In this document: positions 22,073 to 28,599 of the stretch, piece after piece
How positions within the stretch are numbered: position 1 is the stretch's first letter
Layout: each line of letters begins with the position of its first letter
Made by a program: the position numbers and the translations under genes
From: CAZXDL01 sp964639505
GTDB taxonomy: Bacteria > Patescibacteriota > Saccharimonadia > Saccharimonadales > UBA4665
NCBI GenBank assembly: GCA_964639505.1
Contig: CAZXDL010000010.1
Coordinates: forward strand, 1 to 28,650
Direction of reading: 5' to 3'
DNA length: 28,650 nt
The notes under the pieces: generated by a model
Databases searched by the model: none
What the model was told of the DNA's origin: nothing
Seen by the model: the letters and a program-made list of their open reading frames with translations, nothing else

Positions 22073-22939
22073 TTAAATTTTATATTTAGCAGCTAAAGGA
22101 CTTACTGCTTGATCTTCAGAAACAACCTCTACTGTGGTAGTAGAATTTTCTAAGAGTTTGGTTCCAGAAATGTCGGATTCGATTTTAAGAGTAGTCGAAT
22201 CATTTACTCTTCTTTTTGCCAATTCATAGAATATTTCTATAGATGCTTTTCTATCACTAGAAACTCTAGTGAATAACTCCCTTAAGAAGGGAAATAATTC
22301 AGCAGGAGTATTTCTAAGATTATCGGAAAGAACTTCTATTTTGAAGTTCTCTACATTCTTAGCTGTAGTAGAGGTGATGCTGTTAAGTCCATATCTCTTT
22401 TGATATGAATTAACCCTAGCAGCTGTCATTGCCTTGTGTAGTTCAGTACCAATCTTATAATTGGACTTTGAAAAGTTCAACATAAAAATGGTAGATAAAT
22501 CACTTGTTATAGCTATTAAAGATTTAGTCTTGCCGCAGTCACTTCCTTCATTTTCTACCCACTCTGCATGGGCACAACCCTTACATTCTCTGCCAATTTT
22601 ACCGAAGAGAGCGTCGGGACTCCAGCATAACATCTGATTTGATGTTTGATCGGGATCCCAATATTGTCTACTATTCCAGATTTGAAGGGGAATGAATACT
22701 AAGGGTTTTTCTATAAGGGTTTCCCCTATAACAAAATCGCCTATTCTAGCTGACTTTGGTATAGATCCTCTATCGGTAGTTCCTTGGACCAACCTAAGAA
22801 ATGGAGGTTTCCATTCTAACGGAGTATCTCCTACTCCTTCAATAGGAGTGGTCATTTCAGTCAATAATTTGACTGCATTTCCTTTTACACTTTCGGGAAG
22901 GTCTTGTGCGAGTTCAATTAGTTTTTCCAGATTTTTCAT
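22073..22939 (-). CDS. Phage protein with cysteine cluster, possible zinc-binding/ssDNA-associated, 288 aa
   Basis: I recognise the outline from many phages, without a secure name: PPFLRLVQGTT near residues 46-56, a GDFVIGE segment, MLCWSPDALFGK, then GRECKGCAHAEWVENEGSDCG, whose C-x2-C and later cysteines (one more precedes them in MLCWS) suggest a zinc site. The rest is helical with a basic segment AKRRVNDS. Such proteins usually lie among replication genes, as here, and are possibly single-strand DNA-associated. The ATG at 22939 is preferred over a TTG three codons upstream; the gene overlaps the preceding 59-aa gene by 26 bases. Confidence 0.7.
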   Translation of the reverse strand: MKNLEKLIELAQDLPESVKGNAVKLLTEMTTPIEGVGDTPLEWKPPFLRLVQGTTDRGSIPKSARIGDFVIGETLIEKPLVFIPLQIWNSRQYWDPDQTSNQMLCWSPDALFGKIGRECKGCAHAEWVENEGSDCGKTKSLIAITSDLSTIFMLNFSKSNYKIGTELHKAMTAARVNSYQKRYGLNSITSTTAKNVENFKIEVLSDNLRNTPAELFPFLRELFTRVSSDRKASIEIFYELAKRRVNDSTTLKIESDISGTKLLENSTTTVEVVSEDQAVSPLAAKYKI

Positions 22940-23093
22940 AGTTTCCAATTAAGTTATAATTTCCTTGTTTAATTACATTTAATAATTCATCTAAAGAATA
23001 CTCCCAATTTTCCGCTAGTCGGCTTGGTAATATTCCTAAGAGAATCTTTCTCTTTTCATCTTCAGTTAATAATAAAGCTCCTGTTTTCTCCAT
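22914..23093 (-). CDS. Hypothetical protein, 59 aa, likely leaderless
   Basis: Begins MEKTGALLLTEDEKRKILL, then PSRLAENWEYSLDELLNVIK, a helical, charged little protein. Its ATG is exactly 6 bases after promoter motif P6, so a standard start of transcription would fall on the A of ATG and leave no leader. It has no ribosome binding site. Its 3' end overlaps the next gene by 26 bases. Not recognised. Confidence 0.65.
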   Translation of the reverse strand: MEKTGALLLTEDEKRKILLGILPSRLAENWEYSLDELLNVIKQGNYNLIGNYEKSGKTN

Positions 23094-23099
23094 AATTTT

Positions 23100-23108
23100 C
23101 TTATACCA
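23100..23108 (-). promoter_or_regulatory. Putative phage-sigma promoter P6 (TGGTATAAG), abutting a start codon
   Basis: Same 9-base motif, followed by AAAATT and then ATG. It would begin the replication operon (59-aa gene, zinc-finger-like gene) with a leaderless message. Confidence 0.7.
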
Positions 23109-23120
23109 AAATAAATGAAT

Positions 23121-23318
23121 TTATTCAATGAAATTTATATTCTTGAATTTTATTAAAAGTTTTTTTGAATTGTCGTATCCTATCTCGTAGGGATATTTAT
23201 TATACAGTAAAGAGAAGATAAGATCAATATTTTCTAAATCACTCTCTTTAGAGGCTTCTATTGAAAATATCCTGACTTTCTCTTCATTGGAAGGTTGAGA
23301 TTCTAATTTTATTGACAT
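23121..23318 (-). CDS. Hypothetical protein, 65 aa
   Basis: Not recognised. Small, acidic N-terminal two thirds with a basic C-terminal strand (KKLLIKFKNINFIE). It is divergent to the sigma factor: its ATG lies inside the sigma gene's -35 region, only 29 bases from the sigma ATG. No ribosome binding site. Plausible because it fills the space exactly between the sigma promoter and P6, but weakly supported. Confidence 0.5.
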   Translation of the reverse strand: MSIKLESQPSNEEKVRIFSIEASKESDLENIDLIFSLLYNKYPYEIGYDNSKKLLIKFKNINFIE

Positions 23319-23340
23319 ATATAATAATGTGATATAGAAT
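23312..23340 (+). promoter_or_regulatory. Sigma-70-type promoter of the sigma factor gene
   Basis: TTGACA (perfect), 17 bases, TAGAAT (one mismatch). The -10 box ends 7 bases before the ATG at 23348, so the predicted message has a leader of 0-1 base. This is the best host-type promoter in the window and would allow expression before any phage sigma is made. Confidence 0.85.
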
Positions 23341-23347
23341 TGTTAAT

Positions 23348-24136
23348 ATGGACTTAGGACGTTACTACGAAATTATAACACGAACTCCTTTACTAAGTAA
23401 AGAAGAAGAATACGATTTATTTTTAGAACTTCAGGATAGAGGTATTTCTAAGGCAAGAAAGAAACAAATAGAAGATATAATAATAAAATCCAACTTGAGA
23501 TTCGTGTTCAAGGAGGCTAAAAAAAGAAGTGGAAATGATCCATATCTTTTTGAAGAACTTATAGCAGCCGGGAATGAAGGCTTACTAATTGGAATGCCAA
23601 AATATGACCCAGATAGTGGGTTCAGATTTCTTACATATTCCGGCTGGTGGGTAGTTCAAAGAATGCTAAGTGTGATGGGTAAACAACGAATAGTTTCCCT
23701 TCCAGTTTGGAGACAACAATTATTATCTCGTATTGAGAAATATCTAGCAGAGAAGCCTGACGCTTCTATAGAAGATTTACAGGAACAGTTCCCCGGTGTT
23801 TCTACAAAGGATCTAAACGAACTTATATCTACTAAATTCCTTACTTTTTATATTGAAGATTTGGGGGAAGATAGAGAATTTGAAATTAATCCTATAGAAA
23901 CAATTGTTGACAAGAGACTAGATAACGAAAATATACTTAATATAGTGGAGACTCTTCCAGAGTTACACAAGGCCGTTATTCAACAAACTTTTGGATTAAT
24001 AGATGGTGACGATACAAAAAAACCGGCCGATATTTGTAAAGCTTTGAATATATCTAGAGAAAAACTAAATAGTATAAAGAAAGAAGCTTTTGATATTTTG
24101 AAATCAAAACTGGGTAATATCAATCCTTTCTGTTAA
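23348..24136 (+). CDS. RNA polymerase sigma factor, sigma-70 family
   Basis: 262 residues, the only plus-strand protein gene. Region 1.2-like LGRYYEIITRTPLLSKEEEYDL at the N-terminus; region 2 with KSNLRFVFKEAKKR, FEELIAAGNEGLLIG and the -10 reading helix FRFLTYSGWWVVQRML; region 3 with QRIVSLPVWRQQLLSRIEKYL; region 4 with ETLPELHKAVIQQTFGLIDG and the helix-turn-helix KPADICKALNISREKLNSIKKEA. All main parts are present, so unlike T4 gp55 it is not truncated. It would redirect host RNA polymerase to phage promoters, with TGGTATAAG as the likely target. It is driven by a near-consensus host promoter with no ribosome binding site. Its stop lies next to the converging 67-aa gene. Confidence 0.92.
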   Translation: MDLGRYYEIITRTPLLSKEEEYDLFLELQDRGISKARKKQIEDIIIKSNLRFVFKEAKKRSGNDPYLFEELIAAGNEGLLIGMPKYDPDSGFRFLTYSGWWVVQRMLSVMGKQRIVSLPVWRQQLLSRIEKYLAEKPDASIEDLQEQFPGVSTKDLNELISTKFLTFYIEDLGEDREFEINPIETIVDKRLDNENILNIVETLPELHKAVIQQTFGLIDGDDTKKPADICKALNISREKLNSIKKEAFDILKSKLGNINPFC

Positions 24137-24223
24137 TTTCGATCTACATTATCCTCAGTATCGTTTTGCCAATTATCCCAATTCCATAAGTAGGTATCTA
24201 TCACAGTATTTCTAACTTTCCTA

Positions 24224-24251
24224 TTAATGAATCAATCCATGGATTCATTAA
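24224..24251. repeat. Perfect 10-bp inverted repeat over a stop codon
   Basis: TTAATGAATC and GATTCATTAA flank an 8-base loop. There is no T-run on either side. It spans the TGA stop of the 67-aa gene between two converging genes; it may act as a bidirectional transcription block or mRNA 3' structure. Confidence 0.7.
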
Positions 24252-24435
24252 AGGATCGCTTGAAATTTATACTTGGTAGTATATTTACTAGATCAAGTTC
24301 TCGTAATTTGTCTTCATAATTCAGATCACTGCGTGTATCAAAATAAAGATCACTATCTAAAATAGATAGTGGTACTTTCAAATCTCTCACAGAAGTTATT
24401 CTGACCTTTTTACCCGAAGGAGTATTCTTCCTCAT
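24232..24435 (-). CDS. Hypothetical protein, 67 aa (possibly truncated by an in-frame TGA)
   Basis: Not recognised. Basic N-terminus (MRKNTPSGKKVRITSVRDLK), then acidic helices (DLNYEDKLRELDLVNIL). After the TGA the same frame stays open for 32 more codons to a TAA at 24133, coding for a tryptophan- and aspartate/asparagine-rich tail (VIDTYLWNWDNWQNDTEDN). That longer end would meet the end of the sigma gene almost exactly. So the natural product may be about 100 residues, with a nonsense mutation or readthrough at the TGA. Transcribed from promoter P7. Confidence 0.6.
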   Translation of the reverse strand: MRKNTPSGKKVRITSVRDLKVPLSILDSDLYFDTRSDLNYEDKLRELDLVNILPSINFKRSFNESMD

Positions 24436-24490
24436 AAGTAATGGTCTTTCTTTTTTAAATTAATTGACTGATTTATTATCGTATTCTTTT

Positions 24491-24499
24491 CTTATACCA
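24491..24499 (-). promoter_or_regulatory. Putative phage-sigma promoter P7 (TGGTATAAG)
   Basis: Same 9-base motif followed by AAAAG, between the DinG-like helicase stop and the 67-aa gene, 56 bases before its ATG. No terminator is visible between it and the helicase gene. Confidence 0.7.
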
Positions 24500-24510
24500 G
24501 GAAAACACTT

Positions 24511-26118
24511 TTATTTGTAAACTAAAGCTTCAGTAAGCCAACTAGGTAATATGCTTCTATTTCTTGATATGAATTTGTTGAATCTAGAGTCTAATAGAAA
24601 CGTTGCTCCAAAATCTTCCTTAGATCGATTTATACGACCTATTTGTTGTCCAAAAATTATGAGGCTCTGATAATTATACCAAGGCGGATCCGTCTCTAAT
24701 TTATCCCTTATAAATTTAGATGTCACATTCAGATAAGGTACCCTTACTATTATCTGAAACCTTGCTCTATCATCTTTGAAATCCACACCCTGTTGACATA
24801 TTGGGCTGATAAAGACTCCATCAGAAGGCCCTTCATAAAAATCTGACAGACTAATAAGAAAATCTTCTGAAGTATGGATTTTACATCTTCGGTTATTTAA
24901 AGCATTAAATAATTGTGTGCTTATATTATAACTAGGTGAATGTATTAGCCCCCTAGCATCTTTAAAGATTTCAAGTACTTTATTTATTCTATCTATTAAC
25001 TCTGGAAAATTATTATTCCATTCTAAATGTGAAGTATTTACTTGGTATTTAGGTAGTATATAAATAGGCCTATTATATATAGGGAAATTGGAATCTACTC
25101 TAATAAAAGATACTTTACTTTTATCAAGACCTAAGTATCTACAAAATAAATCCTTACTATAAATAGTACCTGACATAAGTAGCAGCTTTTTACCATATGA
25201 AAATAATATGGAATTAGCAGCCCCTCCAATATTGTGAGGTATTATTTTTAATACGGACCCTCTCCCAATATCGGAATCAGAGTATTCTATGGAGAATTTA
25301 TTGTTTTCATTTTCAAATACTTTTAATCCGTTGACTTTTAGAAAGTATTTATCCCTAACCGATAAATAATCCGGATTGGATTCTTTCTTTAACCTTTCTT
25401 TAGATGTCTCTTCAGGTATAAATTCCTGGCAGAGTAAAAAGCTGATCCAATCCTTTATTTCTTTCGACTTTGGTAGTTCTCCGGCTCCTATGGTTCTATT
25501 GAAATAGAACTCTCTAGTAATAAAGTCTCTGATAGTAGATTCTATCTCGTGGGCTTCATCCACTATCATTAACTCTCTCGTATCAAATTTCTCGCCGTAA
25601 TAGGATTGGTATATAAAAGAACTCAGATTATGAACAACTATATTGTTCATTTGAGCTAATTCCATTGCCACATTATAAGGACAAGGTCTAGAAATTGTGC
25701 ACCTTTTATATATTTTATCATTACTCTCGCATACAGCTCCTGCACAACTTTGTACATCTCTACCAGGAGAGCTGATACTTCCTGTCTTGATAATTTTTAT
25801 TAACTTTGAATAATCACTAGGAGTGTAATTATAAGTACAAGGGTAAGAACCTCTACCTTTCATTAATACCAAATATTCCCCAAAGTCTGAAAAATATTGA
25901 TCCTGTAGAGCTTTCCGTGGAGTTAAGATATGGGCTTTATTCTCTCCCGCTAATCTGGCAAAGGCTATTGCTATGGCACTTTTGCCAGATCCTACAGGAG
26001 CTTCCAAGATAACTATATCTTTTGTCTTGAATTCTTCCTCTACAGTTCTTATTATTACCTCTTGATTATCCCTGATTTTTTCTAAGGGAAAAAAGTCTAA
26101 ACCAGAGTTAATATTCAT
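24511..26118 (-). CDS. DinG/XPD-family DNA helicase with Fe-S cluster
   Basis: 535 residues, shorter than E. coli DinG (716). A 5'-3' superfamily 2 helicase that would unwind forked DNA or R-loops in replication or repair. Walker A at 40-48 (APVGSGKSA), motif Ia ILTPRKALQDQY, cysteines C94, C125, C130, C140 and C146 (four are enough for the 4Fe-4S domain), DEAH at 187-190, and motif VI QQIGRINRSKEDFG near the C-terminus. The gene overlaps the preceding 118-aa gene by 11 bases, so translation is probably coupled. No ribosome binding site of note. No adjacent exonuclease domain, unlike Gram-positive DinG. Confidence 0.92.
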   Translation of the reverse strand: MNINSGLDFFPLEKIRDNQEVIIRTVEEEFKTKDIVILEAPVGSGKSAIAIAFARLAGENKAHILTPRKALQDQYFSDFGEYLVLMKGRGSYPCTYNYTPSDYSKLIKIIKTGSISSPGRDVQSCAGAVCESNDKIYKRCTISRPCPYNVAMELAQMNNIVVHNLSSFIYQSYYGEKFDTRELMIVDEAHEIESTIRDFITREFYFNRTIGAGELPKSKEIKDWISFLLCQEFIPEETSKERLKKESNPDYLSVRDKYFLKVNGLKVFENENNKFSIEYSDSDIGRGSVLKIIPHNIGGAANSILFSYGKKLLLMSGTIYSKDLFCRYLGLDKSKVSFIRVDSNFPIYNRPIYILPKYQVNTSHLEWNNNFPELIDRINKVLEIFKDARGLIHSPSYNISTQLFNALNNRRCKIHTSEDFLISLSDFYEGPSDGVFISPICQQGVDFKDDRARFQIIVRVPYLNVTSKFIRDKLETDPPWYNYQSLIIFGQQIGRINRSKEDFGATFLLDSRFNKFISRNRSILPSWLTEALVYK

Positions 26119-26464
26119 TTTTTTCTAACTTTAATCCCGATTCTTCATATATCTTACCAAGTTCTTCCTTGAGGATATGTAATCTATCACTTAGATTTTT
26201 GACTATTTCTACTAATCTAACAACGTCAGATGGGGTATATTTGTCAATATCCTTAAATAGAGTACTTTCATAATACTTCAACATTTCATTAACTGCCGCA
26301 GTACTATGTCGTTCTCTTGCTAAAGCTTCTGTAGCAGAAGTAGGAGTGACTGGATACTGAAATTTCTCTGGATCAAATAAAGTATAAAATTTGATTCCAT
26401 TAGGAAGAGTCCAGTCCTCTGTAAATGCAATACGCTCTAATTCTTTCAAAGATAAAATATTCAT
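26108..26464 (-). CDS. Hypothetical protein, 118 aa
   Basis: Not recognised. N-terminal MNILSLKELERIAFTEDWTLP, then a proline-containing loop (FDPEKFQYPVTPTSA) and a mostly helical rest with a coiled-coil-like stretch (residues about 85-112). It lies between dUTPase and the helicase and overlaps the latter by 11 bases, which suggests it works with the helicase. Confidence 0.7.
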   Translation of the reverse strand: MNILSLKELERIAFTEDWTLPNGIKFYTLFDPEKFQYPVTPTSATEALARERHSTAAVNEMLKYYESTLFKDIDKYTPSDVVRLVEIVKNLSDRLHILKEELGKIYEESGLKLEKNEY

Positions 26465-26498
26465 GATTGCGAATTAACTAGTCCAAAAAGTTTAGTAT

Positions 26499-26945
26499 TC
26501 AGTTTCCCGTACTACCGAAACCTCCTTCTCCCCGTATTGTTTCGGATAAATGATCAGTTTCTATTAATTCAAGTTTTGGTATTTGAACTAATAGAAACTG
26601 AGCTACTTTATCTCCTTTTTTAATAAGAATAAAAGGAGAGGTCCCAGAAATGTAGTTATCACTGATTAGTTTTACAGAAACTTCCCCTCTATAATCAGAA
26701 TCTATTACACCTACACAATTACTAAGTCTTATCCCTTGTTTGAATCCATGAGAAGACCTAGAAAAAATGAGCATGACATATCCTGAGGGGATCTCGAATG
26801 CCAAGTTTGTAGGAATTACTGCAGTCTTTAGAAAAGATATATCTTCTGTAGCACAGAAGTCCAAACAGGCCGATCCAGGGGTCCCATAAGTTGGGATAAT
26901 CATTGGTTGAATTTCTTTATTTACTATTCTATATTTAAGTTGCAA
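26499..26945 (-). CDS. dut: dUTP diphosphatase (trimeric dUTPase)
   Basis: 148 residues from a TTG start. Converts dUTP to dUMP, keeping uracil out of phage DNA and supplying dTMP synthesis. All five motifs are present: PGSACLDFCA (23-32), SRSS (62-65), GVIDSDYRGEV (79-89), GDKVAQ (111-116) and RGEGGFGSTG (138-147), the last being the loop that closes over the active site. The frame is open to 26996, but that start lies at a palindrome; TTG at 26945 has AAAGGTGA 5 bases before it, the same leader as the gene at 12343. It follows the possible MazG-like gene and precedes the helicase genes in one unit. Confidence 0.93.
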   Translation of the reverse strand: MQLKYRIVNKEIQPMIIPTYGTPGSACLDFCATEDISFLKTAVIPTNLAFEIPSGYVMLIFSRSSHGFKQGIRLSNCVGVIDSDYRGEVSVKLISDNYISGTSPFILIKKGDKVAQFLLVQIPKLELIETDHLSETIRGEGGFGSTGN

Positions 26946-26969
26946 TTTAGTCACCTTTATTAAGTTAAT

Positions 26970-26991
26970 AAGGGTATTTATAAATACCCTT
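26970..26991. repeat. Perfect 22-base palindrome upstream of dUTPase
   Basis: AAGGGTATTTA followed directly by its reverse complement TAAATACCCTT. No T-run follows on the minus strand. It sits in the 55-base space between two genes and could be a dimeric protein's operator or an mRNA processing hairpin. Confidence 0.75.
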
Positions 26992-27000
26992 TCCAAGTAG

Positions 27001-27639
27001 TTACAGTTTCTCTATTTCAAGTAGAGATGCATTATATACAAGGTTTTCGAAAGAAAGCTCAAGTCTATCACAAATCATCAAAACAATTGTAAATAGAGGA
27101 GCTATTAATTGTTCCGGATCAGTTGTATCATCTTTGGATTCTAAGAGTTCTTCAGGTATAGAAACTGGGAAAGATGAAAGTTTAGTAGGAGGACCTGGAG
27201 GATCTTCTGTATCAGTCTCCTCCTCTATTGGAGGGAGGTATAGATATTCAGAAATTTCTACAAAGTGCTTTATTCCTAAACATGATGCCATTATAGCATC
27301 ATGTATATAGACTTGATCAAATTCTTCTGAAAAACCTATTAAAGATTCTTCATTGAACGAATCATTGGGAACATCCAATAAATAAGCGAGGCTACTAACA
27401 TAAAACAGAATCTTGGAGATTTCTTTTCCAATATCTTCTTGTTTTGCTACCGTCAGCTCCTTTAATCTACTACTAAATAAGATATTATTGATTCTACTAA
27501 AGCAATGTATACCCCTAGTTATCAAATTAGGAAACATTACTTCATCTGAGTTTTCCTCTGTTTCCGGGAGGACTATGAATATTTCAGCTACATAGGCGAT
27601 AAGATCATTTAAGGTAAAACTTTCTGTGGTATCTTCCAT
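27001..27639 (-). CDS. Acidic helical protein, possibly MazG-like (all-alpha NTP pyrophosphatase fold)
   Basis: 212 residues from the ATG at 27639. Mostly helical. KEISKILFYVSSLAYLLDV near residues 70-90 and LIAPLFTIVLMICDRLELSFENLVYNA near the C-terminus both resemble the G-D-x-L-W-Y-L-A-x-L-A-x-x-L-G-I helix of MazG-type enzymes, but the metal-binding E-E-x-x-E and E-x-x-D pattern is not clear, so catalytic activity is doubtful. A proline-rich linker (residues about 147-160) separates the two halves. The neighbouring dUTPase gives a nucleotide-metabolism context. GGTG 6 bases before the ATG is the likely ribosome binding site. Confidence 0.6.
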   Translation of the reverse strand: MEDTTESFTLNDLIAYVAEIFIVLPETEENSDEVMFPNLITRGIHCFSRINNILFSSRLKELTVAKQEDIGKEISKILFYVSSLAYLLDVPNDSFNEESLIGFSEEFDQVYIHDAIMASCLGIKHFVEISEYLYLPPIEEETDTEDPPGPPTKLSSFPVSIPEELLESKDDTTDPEQLIAPLFTIVLMICDRLELSFENLVYNASLLEIEKL

Positions 27640-27676
27640 TTTATACACCAAATTAAAAAATTAAAAAATTGAGAGT

Positions 27677-27790
27677 TTATAAGTACACCAATAGAGGAGA
27701 GTTAATCCATCTATTGGTGACTTCTCGGCCTAGATTCACTTCGTAGTATTTTTTTTCCTCCCTACGTGTTATTTTGGTCCAACCAACCAT
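27677..27790 (-). CDS. Possible 37-aa protein overlapping the small membrane gene
   Basis: Begins MVGWTKITRREEKKYYEVNL. The ATG lies inside the last codons of the 44-aa membrane gene in another frame, with GAAGGG 9 bases upstream, and the frame then fills the space up to the hairpin at 27686-27719. Overlapping small genes are frequent here, but there is no other support. Confidence 0.4.
   Translation of the reverse strand: MVGWTKITRREEKKYYEVNLGREVTNRWINSPLLVYL
27686..27719. repeat. Perfect 10-bp hairpin with 14-base loop
   Basis: CACCAATAGA and TCTATTGGTG pair exactly around a 14-base loop. No T-run follows on the minus strand, so it is not a standard terminator; it could be an RNA structure separating the small-gene cluster from the downstream genes or an operator. 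Confidence 0.75.
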
Positions 27791-27903
27791 CCAAAGAGGC
27801 CCTTCACTATACGGACCCCTATCCCAACTACTACCGCGAGGGCAAATCCTATTATTAATACCCCTAATAGGAACCCCGCTACAATAGTACCTATTACGGT
27901 CAT
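27769..27903 (-). CDS. Small membrane protein, 44 aa
   Basis: Almost the whole protein is one glycine/valine-rich hydrophobic helix (MTVIGTIVAGFLLGVLIIGF and on to about residue 29), ending in VRIVKGLFGWLVGPK, a basic amphipathic tail. It has the best ribosome binding site in this cluster (AAAGGAG, 8 bases before the ATG). Unknown role; it could be a holin-like or regulatory membrane peptide. It lies in a patch that looks richer in G+C. Confidence 0.75.
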   Translation of the reverse strand: MTVIGTIVAGFLLGVLIIGFALAVVVGIGVRIVKGLFGWLVGPK

Positions 27904-27928
27904 ATCACCGCTCCTTTCCTCTGAGGAA

Positions 27929-28204
27929 TTACCTCTTTCGTGGTTGACTCAGTGCTTTAATTATCCTTTCCTTTGGATTGGGGAACTGTTTTTCGTATTT
28001 GGGATTCGGTTTCCCCAAAGTATATCTTTGTCCTGACTCCGTCACTACAAAGGGAGATTTGTATCCCGTTAGTATAGAGGTAGTAATTTCACTACCATCT
28101 TGGAAGTTAGGATGGCCCTTCACTATCCCCTGCAATCGGACCCCCGCTTCAGGGGGGGAGTAAGGATCGATAGTTCCGAGTGCCCAATTTTCGAGATGTG
28201 GCAT
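27929..28204 (-). CDS. Hypothetical phage/prophage protein, 91 aa
   Basis: The pattern ENWALGTIDPYSPPEAGVRL, then a GHPNFQDGSEITTS segment, SGQRYTLGKPNPKYEKQFP and a basic C-terminus is one I have met in small proteins of phages and prophages in Proteobacteria, without a known function. The fold is likely a small beta barrel. It follows the 54-aa gene by 4 bases and precedes the membrane protein by 25 bases. Confidence 0.75.
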   Translation of the reverse strand: MPHLENWALGTIDPYSPPEAGVRLQGIVKGHPNFQDGSEITTSILTGYKSPFVVTESGQRYTLGKPNPKYEKQFPNPKERIIKALSQPRKR

Positions 28205-28208
28205 TTTG

Positions 28209-28373
28209 TTACCAAGGTTGTCCAGGTAGTACTACTTTTGGTTTGTATGTAGGCGTTTTAGGCCTAGGACCCCTGATTCTCAACAAATCAGGTTTACGAT
28301 CAGTTTCCCGTGAATTACTGAATATTCTAATTTGACTCAGTATATCCAATATTTTGTCTGTTTTGAATCTCAT
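28209..28373 (-). CDS. Hypothetical basic protein, 54 aa
   Basis: A short helical N-terminus (MRFKTDKILDILSQIRIF) is followed by a proline- and arginine/lysine-rich extended tail ending VVLPGQPW. GGGGA precedes the ATG by 9 bases. It is the first gene after promoter P8 and is followed 4 bases later by the 91-aa gene. Not recognised. Confidence 0.65.
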   Translation of the reverse strand: MRFKTDKILDILSQIRIFSNSRETDRKPDLLRIRGPRPKTPTYKPKVVLPGQPW

Positions 28374-28455
28374 GATAGCAATCCCCAAAAAGTGACTTAC
28401 ACAAAGGTCACAACATTATTTTCATAAAGTATCTCGGTTGTTTGATTACTATCTA

Positions 28456-28464
28456 CTTATACCA
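28456..28464 (-). promoter_or_regulatory. Putative phage-sigma promoter P8 (TGGTATAAG) for the small-gene/dut/helicase operon
   Basis: Same 9-base motif, 10 bases after the T-run of the preceding terminator and 83 bases before the first ATG. The leader (28374-28449) holds no clear gene. Confidence 0.7.
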
Positions 28465-28474
28465 TAAATAAGTT

Positions 28475-28502
28475 AAAAAAAGTACAGTAAACGCTCCTGT
28501 AC
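28475..28502 (-). terminator. Rho-independent terminator after the tRNA at the right edge
   Basis: GTACAG pairs with CTGTAC around a 9-base loop, followed by seven T on the minus strand. It ends the unit containing the tRNA at 28600, about 100 bases downstream. The space between (28503-28599) shows no gene. Confidence 0.8.
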
Positions 28503-28599
28503 TATGAATTTCTCACTATATGGCTCACTCACTCAGAGTGGAACTTAACTGTAATTAGAAAACTTTTATTCTACTTAAAAAAAGAGGATTAATATTTTA

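Noticed and set aside
23285..23318. Strong promoter for the divergent 65-aa gene
   Set aside because: The best match (TTAACA, 17 bases, TATATA) overlaps the gene's own ATG, so it would start transcription inside the gene.
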